Assembly (NCBI GenBank): GCA_041167105.1
Contig: JBEEGX010000019.1
Location: 1-8,808 of the forward strand
DNA: 8,808 bases
Origin: JAJPGZ01 sp041167105
GTDB lineage: Bacteria > Verrucomicrobiota > Verrucomicrobiia > Chthoniobacterales > UBA10450
Direction: 5' to 3'
Program-made: the position numbers and the translations under genes
Shown here: in pieces, positions 1 to 6,185 of the stretch
How positions within the stretch are numbered: position 1 is the first letter of the stretch
Layout: each line of letters starts with the position of its first letter
The notes under the pieces: model-generated
What the model saw: only the letters and a program-made list of their open reading frames with translations
Database searches by the model: none
What the model was told of the DNA's origin: nothing

Positions 1-525
1 CTCAACGAAGCCGGCTTCGAATTCCGAATCGTGTCCCCGCGCGTTACCGAAAAGTTCGATGTCGATCTTACATTGCGCGAGCTGACCGCTTGGAATGCGT
101 TGCGCAAAGGCCTCGAAATCGCGCGCAAACATCCTAACGATGTCGTCCTCGCCGCCGACACGCTCGTCGCGCTCGATGGCGAAATTATCGGCAAACCGCG
201 CGACCTGGCCGATGCACAAAAAATTCTTCGCCGGTTAAGCGGGCGAACACACGAGGTTTGTTCGGCCGTTTTCATCGGCCATCTCGCGCGCGCAAGATCG
301 ACATCGTTTTGTGAAATCTCGCGCGTCCGTTTTCATTCCCTGACCGATCGCAAGATCGACAATTACTTTTCCAAAGTGGATCCGCTCGACAAGGCCGGCG
401 CTTACGCCGCGCAAGGCCACGGCCGCGCGATCATCGCCGGAGTCATCGGCTCGTTCAGCAACGTCATCGGTCTCCCGATGGAGAAAACCATCGCCGCGCT
501 CCACGAATTCGGAATTCGGCCCTAA
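1..525 (+). CDS. maf: Maf-like nucleotide pyrophosphatase (5' end outside window)
   Basis: The reading frame is open from base 1, so the true N-terminus, including the usual SPRR motif, lies upstream; the GTG at 31 is internal. About 174 residues are visible, against roughly 190-200 for a complete Maf. Family hallmarks are clear: ADTLVALDGEIIGKP (the ADT...GKP motif), LSGRTHEV, and the C-terminal DKAGAYAAQG block followed by GSFSNVIGLPM. Maf proteins hydrolyse non-canonical or modified nucleoside triphosphates (dTTP/UTP or m7GTP types) in the cytoplasm; which subtype this is cannot be decided here. Two copies of the interspersed GCAAGATCGACA word lie inside the gene, read as ARST and as KIDN. 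The second falls at the usual I..Y...V.P position before DKAGAY, so it appears to be accommodated without an insertion. The TAA stop (523-525) overlaps the stop of the converging membrane-protein gene. Confidence 0.93.
   Translation, partial: LNEAGFEFRIVSPRVTEKFDVDLTLRELTAWNALRKGLEIARKHPNDVVLAADTLVALDGEIIGKPRDLADAQKILRRLSGRTHEVCSAVFIGHLARARSTSFCEISRVRFHSLTDRKIDNYFSKVDPLDKAGAYAAQGHGRAIIAGVIGSFSNVIGLPMEKTIAALHEFGIRP
292..361 (+). repeat. Interspersed 12-base word, two copies in maf
   Basis: Exact GCAAGATCGACA at 292-303 (followed by TCG, read ARST) and at 350-361 (followed by ATT, read KIDN). They are 58 bases apart and so lie in different reading frames of the same gene. A one-mismatch reverse copy (TGTCGATCTTAC) is at 60-71. 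Confidence 0.85.
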
Positions 526-1049
526 CGAGTCTCGGCCAGCTCGTGCGCCTCGACCACGTCGTGCTCGTGCTTCCCCCACTTCAGCACGTAATAGAGGAAC
601 CACACGATAAAGCAGTTCGCCACGAGGATGACCACCGCGCCGAAGCTCGGCCGATGCCACACATGCCGCACTTCCAATGGAATCAGTGCCCCCGTTGCAA
701 AAATCATGAGCCACTCCGCCCAGCGTTGTTGCAAATACACGCCGACGCCTTCGGTGAAGAGCACGCCGCAGTAAAAAAGCGCGAGAAATCCGGTCGCGCG
801 CAAATGTTCGCCCGACAGGAAATATTGCAGCTTGTTCAGGAGAAAATGCACCGTCTTGCTGTGCTCGAGCAAAATCTCATCCGCCGCCCACTCCGACAGC
901 TGGTCCATCCAGGCCTCGCGCGCGTTCAAAAACAAAAGCGAAAAACCGAAGAGCAGCAGGAGCATTCCTTTGCCGATCTTAAAAAGCGCGATGAGCTTGA
1001 GATATCGCGCACGCTTCTTCGGCTGGAGAACGATCTTCGGCTCGTGCAT
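522..1049 (-). CDS. DUF2127-type integral membrane protein
   Basis: A 175-residue protein starting MHEPKIVLQPKK. I chose the ATG at 1047-1049 because the 62 residues upstream in the same frame overlap the VOC gene and look like out-of-frame translation. It has about four hydrophobic segments (residues 19-42, 85-105, 112-128, 136-157) with a basic N-terminus (KKRARYLKLIALFKIGKG), a glutamate in the third-to-fourth loop (IPLEVRHV), and a polar tail rich in His and Glu. The opening K..ALFK.GKG.LLL, the YL.QRWAEW segment and the loop fit my memory of the DUF2127 family, whose function is unknown. The stop TAG (522-524) overlaps the Maf TAA. It lies 13 bases downstream of the VOC gene on the same strand and may be co-transcribed with it. 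A GAGAG directly before the ATG is only a weak ribosome-binding candidate. Confidence 0.8.
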   Translation of the reverse strand: MHEPKIVLQPKKRARYLKLIALFKIGKGMLLLLFGFSLLFLNAREAWMDQLSEWAADEILLEHSKTVHFLLNKLQYFLSGEHLRATGFLALFYCGVLFTEGVGVYLQQRWAEWLMIFATGALIPLEVRHVWHRPSFGAVVILVANCFIVWFLYYVLKWGKHEHDVVEAHELAETR

Positions 1050-1062
1050 CTCTCGGTTTGGT

Positions 1063-1467
1063 TTACTCGCGAATGATCGGTTGTTCGCGACAACAGATTT
1101 CCAATTTGTTGCCGTCGGGATCCTCGAAGAAGCACGCGTAATAGCCGGGGCTGTATTCGACGCAAAGCTCAGGCCCTTCAATGTTGCGGCCCCCGATGTC
1201 GCGCACGATTCCGCCGATGCGATCAACTTCTTCACGCGTATCCGCCCAAAAAGCGATTCGCGTGCCGTTAGGTTGATGTTGTTGATCTTCCTCGAAATTG
1301 AAAAACTCCGACGGTTTGTCTTTGCCGGCCGCGTAAAACGTTCCCCATTTCGCGTCCGAGCGGTCAGTCGTGAATCCGAGCTCGGGTAAAAGTTTGCCGT
1401 AAAATTCGCGCGCGCGTTTCAGGTCGCGCACGCGCAAATCGATGTGATCGAGTATCCGCGCTTTCAC
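1063..1467 (-). CDS. VOC-family (glyoxalase/bleomycin-resistance fold) protein
   Basis: A 134-residue protein of normal size for a single VOC chain (two beta-alpha-beta-beta-beta modules). It opens ILDHIDLRVRDLKRAREFYG, the typical first strand and helix, and ends FFEDPDGNKLEIC, the typical last strands. Likely metal ligands are H8 and E113. The position that is often His at the start of the second module reads R in NGTRIAFWAD, so a complete metal site is doubtful. The frame extends upstream to 1677, but that part overlaps the divergent HlyD gene and has no family features. I chose the GTG at 1465-1467, just before the conserved ILDH; the exact start is uncertain and the upstream AAGA is a weak ribosome-binding site. 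The family includes isomerases, dioxygenases and resistance proteins; the substrate cannot be inferred. Confidence 0.85.
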   Translation of the reverse strand: MKARILDHIDLRVRDLKRAREFYGKLLPELGFTTDRSDAKWGTFYAAGKDKPSEFFNFEEDQQHQPNGTRIAFWADTREEVDRIGGIVRDIGGRNIEGPELCVEYSPGYYACFFEDPDGNKLEICCREQPIIRE

Positions 1468-1480
1468 TCTTGCACTGTTA

Positions 1481-2350
1481 ATGCGACCGCAACGAAACTC
1501 AATCGTGCGTAAGATCGACATCTTCATTTGCGCGGCGCTGCTGGCTCTCGCGAATGGATGCGATCGCCGCAGCGATGCCGTCTCCGGCACAATCGAAGTC
1601 GATGAAGTGCACGTCGGCCCGCGCATGGGCGGGCGCGTCGAAAAGATTTTCGCGCAGGAAGGCGATCGTTTGCACAATGGTCAGCCGATCGTGGAACTCG
1701 ACGCCTTGGAATTAAAAGCGCGGCGCGATCTCGCCGCGGCGCAGATCAACACCGCGCAACACGACGCCGATTCGCAACAGGCGCAGCTCGATTTTTTGCG
1801 CGACGACGCAAAACGACAGCAGGATTTATTGCGACGTCACGTCGTTTCGCCGACCGATGCGGAGAAATCCGATAGCGCAGCGCGCGCACAAGAGAAAATT
1901 GTTGCCGCCGCAAAAATGCGCGTGACGCAGGCACGCGCGCAACTCGCCGACACGGACGCACAACTCGGTGAGATGCAGGTGACGGCGCCGAGCGATTCGA
2001 TTCTCGAAGTTTTGAGCGTGAAAGTCGGCGACGTGTTGCCGCCGAATCGCGAAGTCGCGACGCTGCTTTTGCCGCAACATCTCTGGGTGCGCGTTTACGT
2101 GCCAGAGCCGTGGCTCGGCCGAATTAAAATCGGCGATCACGTGCGTGTGCGCGTCGATTCATTTCGCGGCACAGATTTCGACGGCGTGGTCGAACAGGTG
2201 AATCGCCAGGCCGAGTTCACCCCGCGCAATGTGCAAACGGTCGAGGACCGAATCCGCCAGGTCTTCGGCGTCAAGATTCGTTTGCCTAACAATGACGACC
2301 GATTGCGCGCCGGTATGGCGGCGGATGCTTATTTTCCGAATGTGAACTAG
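1481..2350 (+). CDS. HlyD-family periplasmic adaptor lipoprotein (YbhG-like)
   Basis: Membrane-fusion subunit of a tripartite ABC exporter. From the ATG at 1481 it is 289 residues; a GTG at 1505 is an alternative start that leaves a compact signal peptide and more room upstream. A lipoprotein signal is visible: RKIDIFICAALLALANGC, with lipobox LANGC and acceptor C27. Then follow a lipoyl-like half (GTIEVDEVHVGPRMGGRVE, residues 36-54), a long charged helical hairpin (about 75-165, including SPTDAEKSDSAARAQEK), the second lipoyl half (VTAPSDSILEVLSVKVGDVL) and a beta-barrel domain with EFTPRNVQTVEDR and VFGVKIRLPN. The EFTPRN..T.EDR signature is typical of YbhG/HlyD adaptors encoded next to an ABC-2 exporter, as here. 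A one-mismatch copy of the interspersed word at 1509-1520 sits in the signal peptide. Confidence 0.9.
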   Translation: MRPQRNSIVRKIDIFICAALLALANGCDRRSDAVSGTIEVDEVHVGPRMGGRVEKIFAQEGDRLHNGQPIVELDALELKARRDLAAAQINTAQHDADSQQAQLDFLRDDAKRQQDLLRRHVVSPTDAEKSDSAARAQEKIVAAAKMRVTQARAQLADTDAQLGEMQVTAPSDSILEVLSVKVGDVLPPNREVATLLLPQHLWVRVYVPEPWLGRIKIGDHVRVRVDSFRGTDFDGVVEQVNRQAEFTPRNVQTVEDRIRQVFGVKIRLPNNDDRLRAGMAADAYFPNVN

Positions 2351-2351
2351 C

Positions 2352-2363
2352 GCAAGATCGACA
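2352..2363 (+). repeat. Interspersed 12-base word at the ATPase start codon
   Basis: Exact copy in the 13-base gap between adaptor and ATPase genes. Its usual downstream AAT/ATG context supplies the ATG at 2364, and it occupies the place where a Shine-Dalgarno sequence would be. Confidence 0.85.
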
Positions 2364-3323
2364 ATGAGCGACGCGATGATCGAGGTGGAAGGCCTAACGA
2401 AACGCTTCGGCACATTCACCGCCGTCGATCACGTTTCGTTCAAAGTCGGAAAAGGTTCCATCTTTGGATTTCTCGGGCCTAACGGATCGGGCAAATCAAC
2501 CGTCATTCGCATGCTCTGCGGAATTCTTGAGCCGACCGAAGGCACCGCGCGCATCGGCGGTCATGATGTCGTGAAAGACACCGAGTCGATCAAAGAAATG
2601 ATTGGCTACATGTCGCAAAAGTTTTCGCTCTACGACGAGCTCACGGTCGATGAGAACCTCATTTTCGCCGGCAAACTCTACGGCCTAACTGGGCGCGCAT
2701 TGAAGCAGCGCCGCGACGAACTCATCGCGATCACGCATCTCGATCCATATTTGAATCGGCGCGCGCAATTACTTTCCGGCGGTTGGCGACAGCGTCTCGC
2801 GATGGCGTGCTCGCTTATGCACAAACCGACGGTGTTGTTTCTCGACGAACCGACGGCGGGCATCGATCCAGTGGCGCGCCGCGAATTGTGGGACCTGCTT
2901 TTCGGATTCGCCGGCGAAGGGATGACGTTGTTCGTCACGACGCATTACATGGACGAAGCCGAGCGCTGCGATCACGTCGGCTACATTTACATGTCGAAGT
3001 TGATCGTGTGCGGCGAGCCGGATGAGCTGAAGCAAATGCCGGAAGTGAGTCCGCCGGGCACGCGGCGTCTCGATGTCATGTGCGATCACCTGACGAGCGC
3101 GTTACAATCAGTGCGACAACTCGACGGCGTGCGCAGCGCGACCGTCTTCGGACAATCGATGCACTTGCTGGTCGAGGACAAGATCGACAATAACAAGATC
3201 GACAATCGCCTTCGCGAAGTCGGTATCACGCATACCGAGATTCACGAGATCGGTCCTTCACTCGAAGATGTGTTCGTGACCTTGAGCGAAAAACATTCGC
3301 ACGAACAAAAACGCGCGGCATGA
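2364..3323 (+). CDS. ABC transporter ATP-binding protein (ABC-2 exporter, YbhF-like)
   Basis: A 319-residue nucleotide-binding subunit with every core motif: Walker A GPNGSGKST (38-46), Q-loop Q85 in YMSQKFSLYDELT, signature LSGGWRQRLA (137-146), Walker B VLFLDEP with catalytic E162, D-loop AGIDP, and switch H194. It carries one ATPase domain, unlike E. coli YbhF, which I recall as having two fused. The C-terminal extension ends in IGPSLEDVFVTLSE, typical of this subgroup. Residues 272-281 read DKIDNNKIDN, encoded by two tandem copies of the interspersed word. The ATG at 2364 lies 13 bases after the adaptor stop and is itself partly formed by another copy of that word, with no clear Shine-Dalgarno sequence. 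ATG 2376 (MIEVEG) is an alternative start nearer the usual N-terminus. The gene overlaps the permease by ATGA. Confidence 0.96.
   Translation: MSDAMIEVEGLTKRFGTFTAVDHVSFKVGKGSIFGFLGPNGSGKSTVIRMLCGILEPTEGTARIGGHDVVKDTESIKEMIGYMSQKFSLYDELTVDENLIFAGKLYGLTGRALKQRRDELIAITHLDPYLNRRAQLLSGGWRQRLAMACSLMHKPTVLFLDEPTAGIDPVARRELWDLLFGFAGEGMTLFVTTHYMDEAERCDHVGYIYMSKLIVCGEPDELKQMPEVSPPGTRRLDVMCDHLTSALQSVRQLDGVRSATVFGQSMHLLVEDKIDNNKIDNRLREVGITHTEIHEIGPSLEDVFVTLSEKHSHEQKRAA
3178..3206 (+). repeat. Tandem pair of the interspersed word in the ATPase gene
   Basis: Two ACAAGATCGACAAT copies with a period of exactly 15 bases, both read KIDN. Both have A where most copies start with G. Confidence 0.85.
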
Positions 3324-4438
3324 AAATCTTTCGCGGTCTCGGCGCGATTTTGTTCAAGGAATTCATCGTCGTCTGGCGCGATCCGATGACGTTGTTCTTC
3401 ATGTTCTTTCCGCCGCTCGTGGAAATGATCGCGTTCGGTTACGCGCTCGACACCGACGTGAAACACATGGCGCTCGTCGTCTTCAACGAAGATCGCACCG
3501 TCGCGAGCCGGCAATTCATCGATCGCTTCGTCAACACGGAAACATTTCGCGTCGTCGGCGAAGTGCAAAGCATCGCCGACATGTCGAGTGCAATTCGCAA
3601 AGGTCGCGCGTATGCCGGTCTGCAAATTCCGCCGAAGTTCACCATGCAAATTCGCAACGGCCAACCGGCGCAGGTGCAGTTGTTAGTCGATGGCTCGAAC
3701 TCGACCACCGCGTTGCAGGCGTTGAACACCGCCGTCGGCGTCGCGCTTACGCAATCAGTCGAATCGCTCATGCGCGAAACCGGACGCCGCAGTGTCCCGA
3801 TCGATATCCGTCCGCAGATGCTCTACAACCCGACGATGCGCAGCCCGAACTTCTACATCCCGGGCGTGATCGGCATCGTGCTGCAAATCGGCACCACGTT
3901 TGCAACGGCCATGGCCGTCGTGCGCGAGCGCGAGAAGGGAACGCTCGAAACGCTGCTCGTTAGTCCCCTCAGCCGTTGGGGGCTCATGCTCGGCAAATTG
4001 ATTCCGTACCTTTGCATCGGAATGACGATGTCGATCTTGCTCTTCGCCATCATGCGCTGGCTCTTTCATGTGCCGATTCACGGCAGCGTCATCGCCATGT
4101 TGTTCGCGACATTCGTTTACGTCTTCGCGCTGCTCGCGCTCGGTCTGCTCGTCGCCAGCAAAGCCGAGAACCAAATGCAGGCCTTGCAAATGTCGATGAC
4201 GTTCATGTTGCCGAGCGTTTTCTTTTCCGGCTTCGTTTTTCCGCGCGAAACCATGCCGTGGATTTTCTACGCGCTCGGCACGCTCCTGCCCGCCACGTAT
4301 TTCATCTCGCTCGCCCGCGCCATCATTCTGCGCGGAGCGACCTTCGTCGAATACTGGCAGCACCTCGTCATTTTGATAATCATGTCGATCTTGCTTTTCG
4401 TCGCCTGCGCGCTGCGATTTCGAAAGAAGATCGGCTAA
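3320..4438 (+). CDS. ABC-2 type transporter permease (YbhS/YbhR-like)
   Basis: A 372-residue inner-membrane permease that overlaps the ATPase stop by four bases (ATGA), so the two are probably translationally coupled. Topology fits the ABC-2 family: a cytoplasmic N-terminal helix with FKEFIVVWRDP, a first membrane helix (about 23-43), a large extracytoplasmic domain (about 45-175), then five hydrophobic segments (about 179-201, 226-248, 256-279, 289-305, 346-365). The conserved VREREKGTLETLLVSPLSR coupling region is at 201-219. Only one permease is present; it may work as a homodimer or pair with a second permease encoded elsewhere. Two reverse-oriented copies of the interspersed word both fall in membrane helices and both encode MSILLF (237-242 and 355-360). 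Together with its neighbours it should export a substrate across the envelope; the substrate is unknown. Confidence 0.95.
   Translation: MKIFRGLGAILFKEFIVVWRDPMTLFFMFFPPLVEMIAFGYALDTDVKHMALVVFNEDRTVASRQFIDRFVNTETFRVVGEVQSIADMSSAIRKGRAYAGLQIPPKFTMQIRNGQPAQVQLLVDGSNSTTALQALNTAVGVALTQSVESLMRETGRRSVPIDIRPQMLYNPTMRSPNFYIPGVIGIVLQIGTTFATAMAVVREREKGTLETLLVSPLSRWGLMLGKLIPYLCIGMTMSILLFAIMRWLFHVPIHGSVIAMLFATFVYVFALLALGLLVASKAENQMQALQMSMTFMLPSVFFSGFVFPRETMPWIFYALGTLLPATYFISLARAIILRGATFVEYWQHLVILIIMSILLFVACALRFRKKIG
4029..4040 (-). repeat. Interspersed word, reverse copy in permease
   Basis: TGTCGATCTTGC on +, inside the third membrane helix of the permease and read as MSILLF. Confidence 0.85.
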
Positions 4439-4457
4439 ATGCGATTGTCGATCTTGC
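4383..4457 (-). repeat. Interspersed word, two reverse copies at the permease/peptidase junction
   Basis: TGTCGATCTTGC at 4383-4394 (last permease helix, MSILLF) and at 4446-4457 (codons 3-7 of the membrane-anchor frame, LSILR). They flank the permease stop codon. Confidence 0.85.
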
Positions 4458-4540
4458 GCATAATCGGCGCAGTCGCGTTGATCTTTGCGATAATCTTGGT
4501 GGTTCGGAATCAAGATGCCTGGCAAAAATATTTCCAACGG
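4439..4540 (+). pseudogene. Membrane-anchor start of the M28 peptidase, out of frame with the rest
   Basis: An ATG directly follows the permease stop (TAAATG). This frame encodes a convincing signal anchor: MRLSILRIIGAVALIF, then more hydrophobic residues and VVRNQDAWQKYFQ. Beyond about base 4540 the frame degenerates into Arg/Ala-rich translation, while the peptidase continues in another frame. Removing one base, for example from the run of four G at 4539-4542, would join ...QKYFQR directly to AQLTPDEV and give one membrane-anchored peptidase. This is therefore most likely the true N-terminus of the downstream gene, split by a one-base insertion, a sequencing error or, less likely, programmed frameshifting. 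The full open frame runs to 4627. A reverse copy of the interspersed word covers codons 3-7. Confidence 0.6.
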
Positions 4541-5423
4541 GGCGCAGCTCACGCCGGACGAGGTCGCGTTGCGCGAAGAACTGCGTGCGGACGTGCAATC
4601 GCTCGCCGGCGAAATCGGCGAACGTAATCTGTCGCGCTATCCGCAGCTGATCGCCGCAGCCGAGTTCATCGAGCGTTCGTTAGCCGCATCAGGATTGCAA
4701 ACTCGACGCGACACTTATCAAGTTCAAAATCTCGCCTGTCATAACATCGAAACGGAAATTCCGGGCGCATCGAAAGACATCATCGTCATCGGCGCGCATT
4801 ATGACTCCGTCCTCGGCTGCCCCGGCGCGAATGACAACGGCACCGGCGTCGCAGCGCTGCTCGCGCTCGCCCGTCACTTCGCAAGATCGACATCGGCAAG
4901 ATCGACAATTCGCTTTGTCGCGTTCGTGAACGAAGAGCCGCCGTATTTTCAAACGCCCGAAATGGGCAGTCATGTTTATGCGAGCCGATGCAAAGCCCGC
5001 GGCGATCGCATTACCGGCATGATCAGTCTCGAAACTATCGGGTATTTTTCCGATGCGCCGAATTCGCAAACGTATCCCGCGCCAGGACTCGGCGCGTTTT
5101 ATCCAAAGATCGGCAATTTCATCGGCTTCGTCTCGAACACGGCCTCGCGCGCATTTCTCAAACGCACCATGTCGATCTTTCGCGCGCAGGAAAAAATTCC
5201 GAGCGAAGGCGCCGCCTTGCCGAATTTCGTTCCCGGCGTCGGCTGGTCAGATCACTGGTCGTTTTCCGAGCACGGTTATCCCGCGCTCATGATCACCGAC
5301 ACCGCGCCGTTTCGTTATCCGCATTACCACCGCGCCAGCGACACGCCGGACAAAATCGATTACGACCGCTTCGCGCTCGTCGTCAGCGCGATGGAAAATG
5401 TGATTGTCGATCTTGCGCGTTAG
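4515..5423 (+). CDS. M28-family zinc aminopeptidase (N-terminus probably frameshifted)
   Basis: A co-catalytic zinc peptidase. In the 302-residue frame the metal-site motifs are all present: GAHYDS (H95), GANDNGTG (D107), FVNEEPP (E140 catalytic, E141 ligand), SLETIGY (E173) and YPHYHRASDTPDKID (H272), so the enzyme body looks intact. M28 enzymes remove N-terminal residues from peptides; the membrane anchor found in the overlapping frame suggests an extracytoplasmic site of action. The ATG at 4515 is the first in this frame but gives an unconvincing leader (MPGKNISNGA), and the natural product probably starts at 4439. Residues 122-131 (FARSTSARST) come from two tandem copies of the interspersed word just before the conserved IRFVAFVNEE, and a reverse copy encodes the C-terminal VDLAR. 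It is last in the exporter operon, although any functional link to export is unproven. Confidence 0.88.
   Translation: MPGKNISNGAQLTPDEVALREELRADVQSLAGEIGERNLSRYPQLIAAAEFIERSLAASGLQTRRDTYQVQNLACHNIETEIPGASKDIIVIGAHYDSVLGCPGANDNGTGVAALLALARHFARSTSARSTIRFVAFVNEEPPYFQTPEMGSHVYASRCKARGDRITGMISLETIGYFSDAPNSQTYPAPGLGAFYPKIGNFIGFVSNTASRAFLKRTMSIFRAQEKIPSEGAALPNFVPGVGWSDHWSFSEHGYPALMITDTAPFRYPHYHRASDTPDKIDYDRFALVVSAMENVIVDLAR
4881..4909 (+). repeat. Tandem pair of the interspersed word in the M28 gene
   Basis: Exact copies at 4881-4892 (followed by TCG) and 4896-4907 (followed by ATT), period 15 bases, both read ARST. This is the same period as the pair in the ATPase gene. Confidence 0.85.
5405..5416 (-). 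repeat. Interspersed word, reverse copy at the M28 3' end
   Basis: TGTCGATCTTGC, read VDLA, ends four bases before the TAG stop. A one-mismatch reverse copy (TGTCGATCTTTC) lies earlier in the gene at 5169-5180. Confidence 0.85.
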
Positions 5424-5608
5424 TCGTTCGCGTCTTTCAACAATCCGCGAATCTCCTCGCGCAACTGCGGCGAGTTCTGATGTCCGTGCGCCGAAACCGC
5501 GTGCTGCACCGCCGCATCGAGCACTTCCTCTTCCGCTCCCGAAACCCGCAGCGAACAATTCTTCTCGCTTGGATATTCCCGACAATCGATCGATTTCCGC
5601 TGTGCCAT
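5420..5608 (-). CDS. DUF1059 small protein
   Basis: A 62-residue protein: KSIDCREYPSEKNCSLRVSG followed by AEEEVLDAAVQHAVSAHG. The order of a KSIDC-like start, a second cysteine (C18), E-E-E-V-L and paired histidines (H36, H41) matches the small DUF1059 family, whose biochemical role is unknown to me; the Cys/His arrangement could bind a metal. The ATG (5606-5608) lies four bases after the peroxiredoxin stop on the same strand, so the two genes probably form an operon. A GAAGAAGAG stretch at the end of the upstream gene can serve as a ribosome-binding site. The TAA stop (5420-5422) overlaps the TAG of the converging M28 gene. Confidence 0.85.
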   Translation of the reverse strand: MAQRKSIDCREYPSEKNCSLRVSGAEEEVLDAAVQHAVSAHGHQNSPQLREEIRGLLKDAND

Positions 5609-5612
5609 AAAC

Positions 5613-6149
5613 TCAGCTCTTCTTCAGCGCAGCCAAATCCTTCAGCACTTCGTCGCTGTGTTCGGTCGGCTTCACTTTCATGTAAACCTTCGCGATTTTT
5701 CCTTCGGGATTAATCAGGAACGTATTTCGCGCCGCCATCTTCGCGCCGCCGTACTCCATCGTCGATGCGTATTGCGACGACACTTTCAATTCGGGATCGG
5801 CCAGCAATTTGAAATTCAGGCCTTCCTTCGCGCAAAAATCCTTGTGCGATTTCGCCGTGTCCACGCTCACGCCGAGAATGATCGCGCCGGCGTTTTGATA
5901 TTTCGCCAGGTCGCGCTGAAAATTGTGCGCCTCGAGCGTGCAACCGCTTGTGAAATCCTTCGGATAAAAATAAAGCACGACCCATTTGCCTTTGTAATCC
6001 TTCAGGCTCACCTGCGAACCGTCGCCCGCCGGCAAACTGAAATCCGGCGCGGCTTGTCCTTCTTTCGGCTGCTGCGCTTCCGTTTCCGCTGCTTGCATGA
6101 GGTTCAATGTAACCAACGCCGCCACTGCTGATACGAATACTTTTTTCAT
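5613..6149 (-). CDS. Exported AhpC/TSA peroxiredoxin (Bcp/PrxQ-like)
   Basis: A 178-residue thiol peroxidase that reduces peroxides. It begins MKKVFVSAVAALVTLNLMQA, a Sec-type signal peptide, so it probably acts in the periplasm. The thioredoxin-fold body runs APDFSLPAGDGSQVSLKDYKGKWVVLYFYPKDFTSGCTLEA, with peroxidatic Cys70 in the T..C motif. The C+5 position that holds the resolving Cys in E. coli Bcp is His75 here; another cysteine, C106 in SHKDFCAKEG, could participate, or the protein is a 1-Cys type. The ATG is well supported by GGAGG eight bases upstream; the longer frame to 6323 runs into the divergent DUF488 gene and is rejected. It is followed by the DUF1059 gene after four bases. 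Confidence 0.94.
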   Translation of the reverse strand: MKKVFVSAVAALVTLNLMQAAETEAQQPKEGQAAPDFSLPAGDGSQVSLKDYKGKWVVLYFYPKDFTSGCTLEAHNFQRDLAKYQNAGAIILGVSVDTAKSHKDFCAKEGLNFKLLADPELKVSSQYASTMEYGGAKMAARNTFLINPEGKIAKVYMKVKPTEHSDEVLKDLAALKKS

Positions 6150-6185
6150 GTTCACGCCTCCAATTGCTTCGATCTTAACCCACGA
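6150..6185. promoter_or_regulatory. Short divergent intergenic region (peroxiredoxin / DUF488)
   Basis: Thirty-six bases separate the divergent ATG codons. The only element I can point to is the strong ribosome-binding sequence GGAGG for the peroxiredoxin (on -, read from about 6156-6160). Promoters for both genes must lie here or inside the opposing genes; I see no convincing -35/-10 pair. Confidence 0.4.

Noticed and set aside
1050..1235. N-terminal extension of the DUF2127 protein
   Set aside because: It overlaps the end of the VOC gene and reads as low-complexity Ser/Ala/Arg sequence; the membrane protein has a natural start at 1049.
1468..1677. N-terminal extension of the VOC protein
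   Set aside because: It runs antisense through the start of the HlyD gene, with no VOC features before ILDHIDL.
3755..4552. Long minus-strand open frame (265 codons) opposite the permease
   Set aside because: It is a composition shadow of the well-supported permease on +, has repetitive polar His/Glu/Arg-rich translation, and matches no family I know.
5105..5117. AAAGATCGGCAAT as a further degenerate copy of the word
   Set aside because: It has at least two differences from the consensus core, so it cannot be separated from chance in this GATC-rich sequence.
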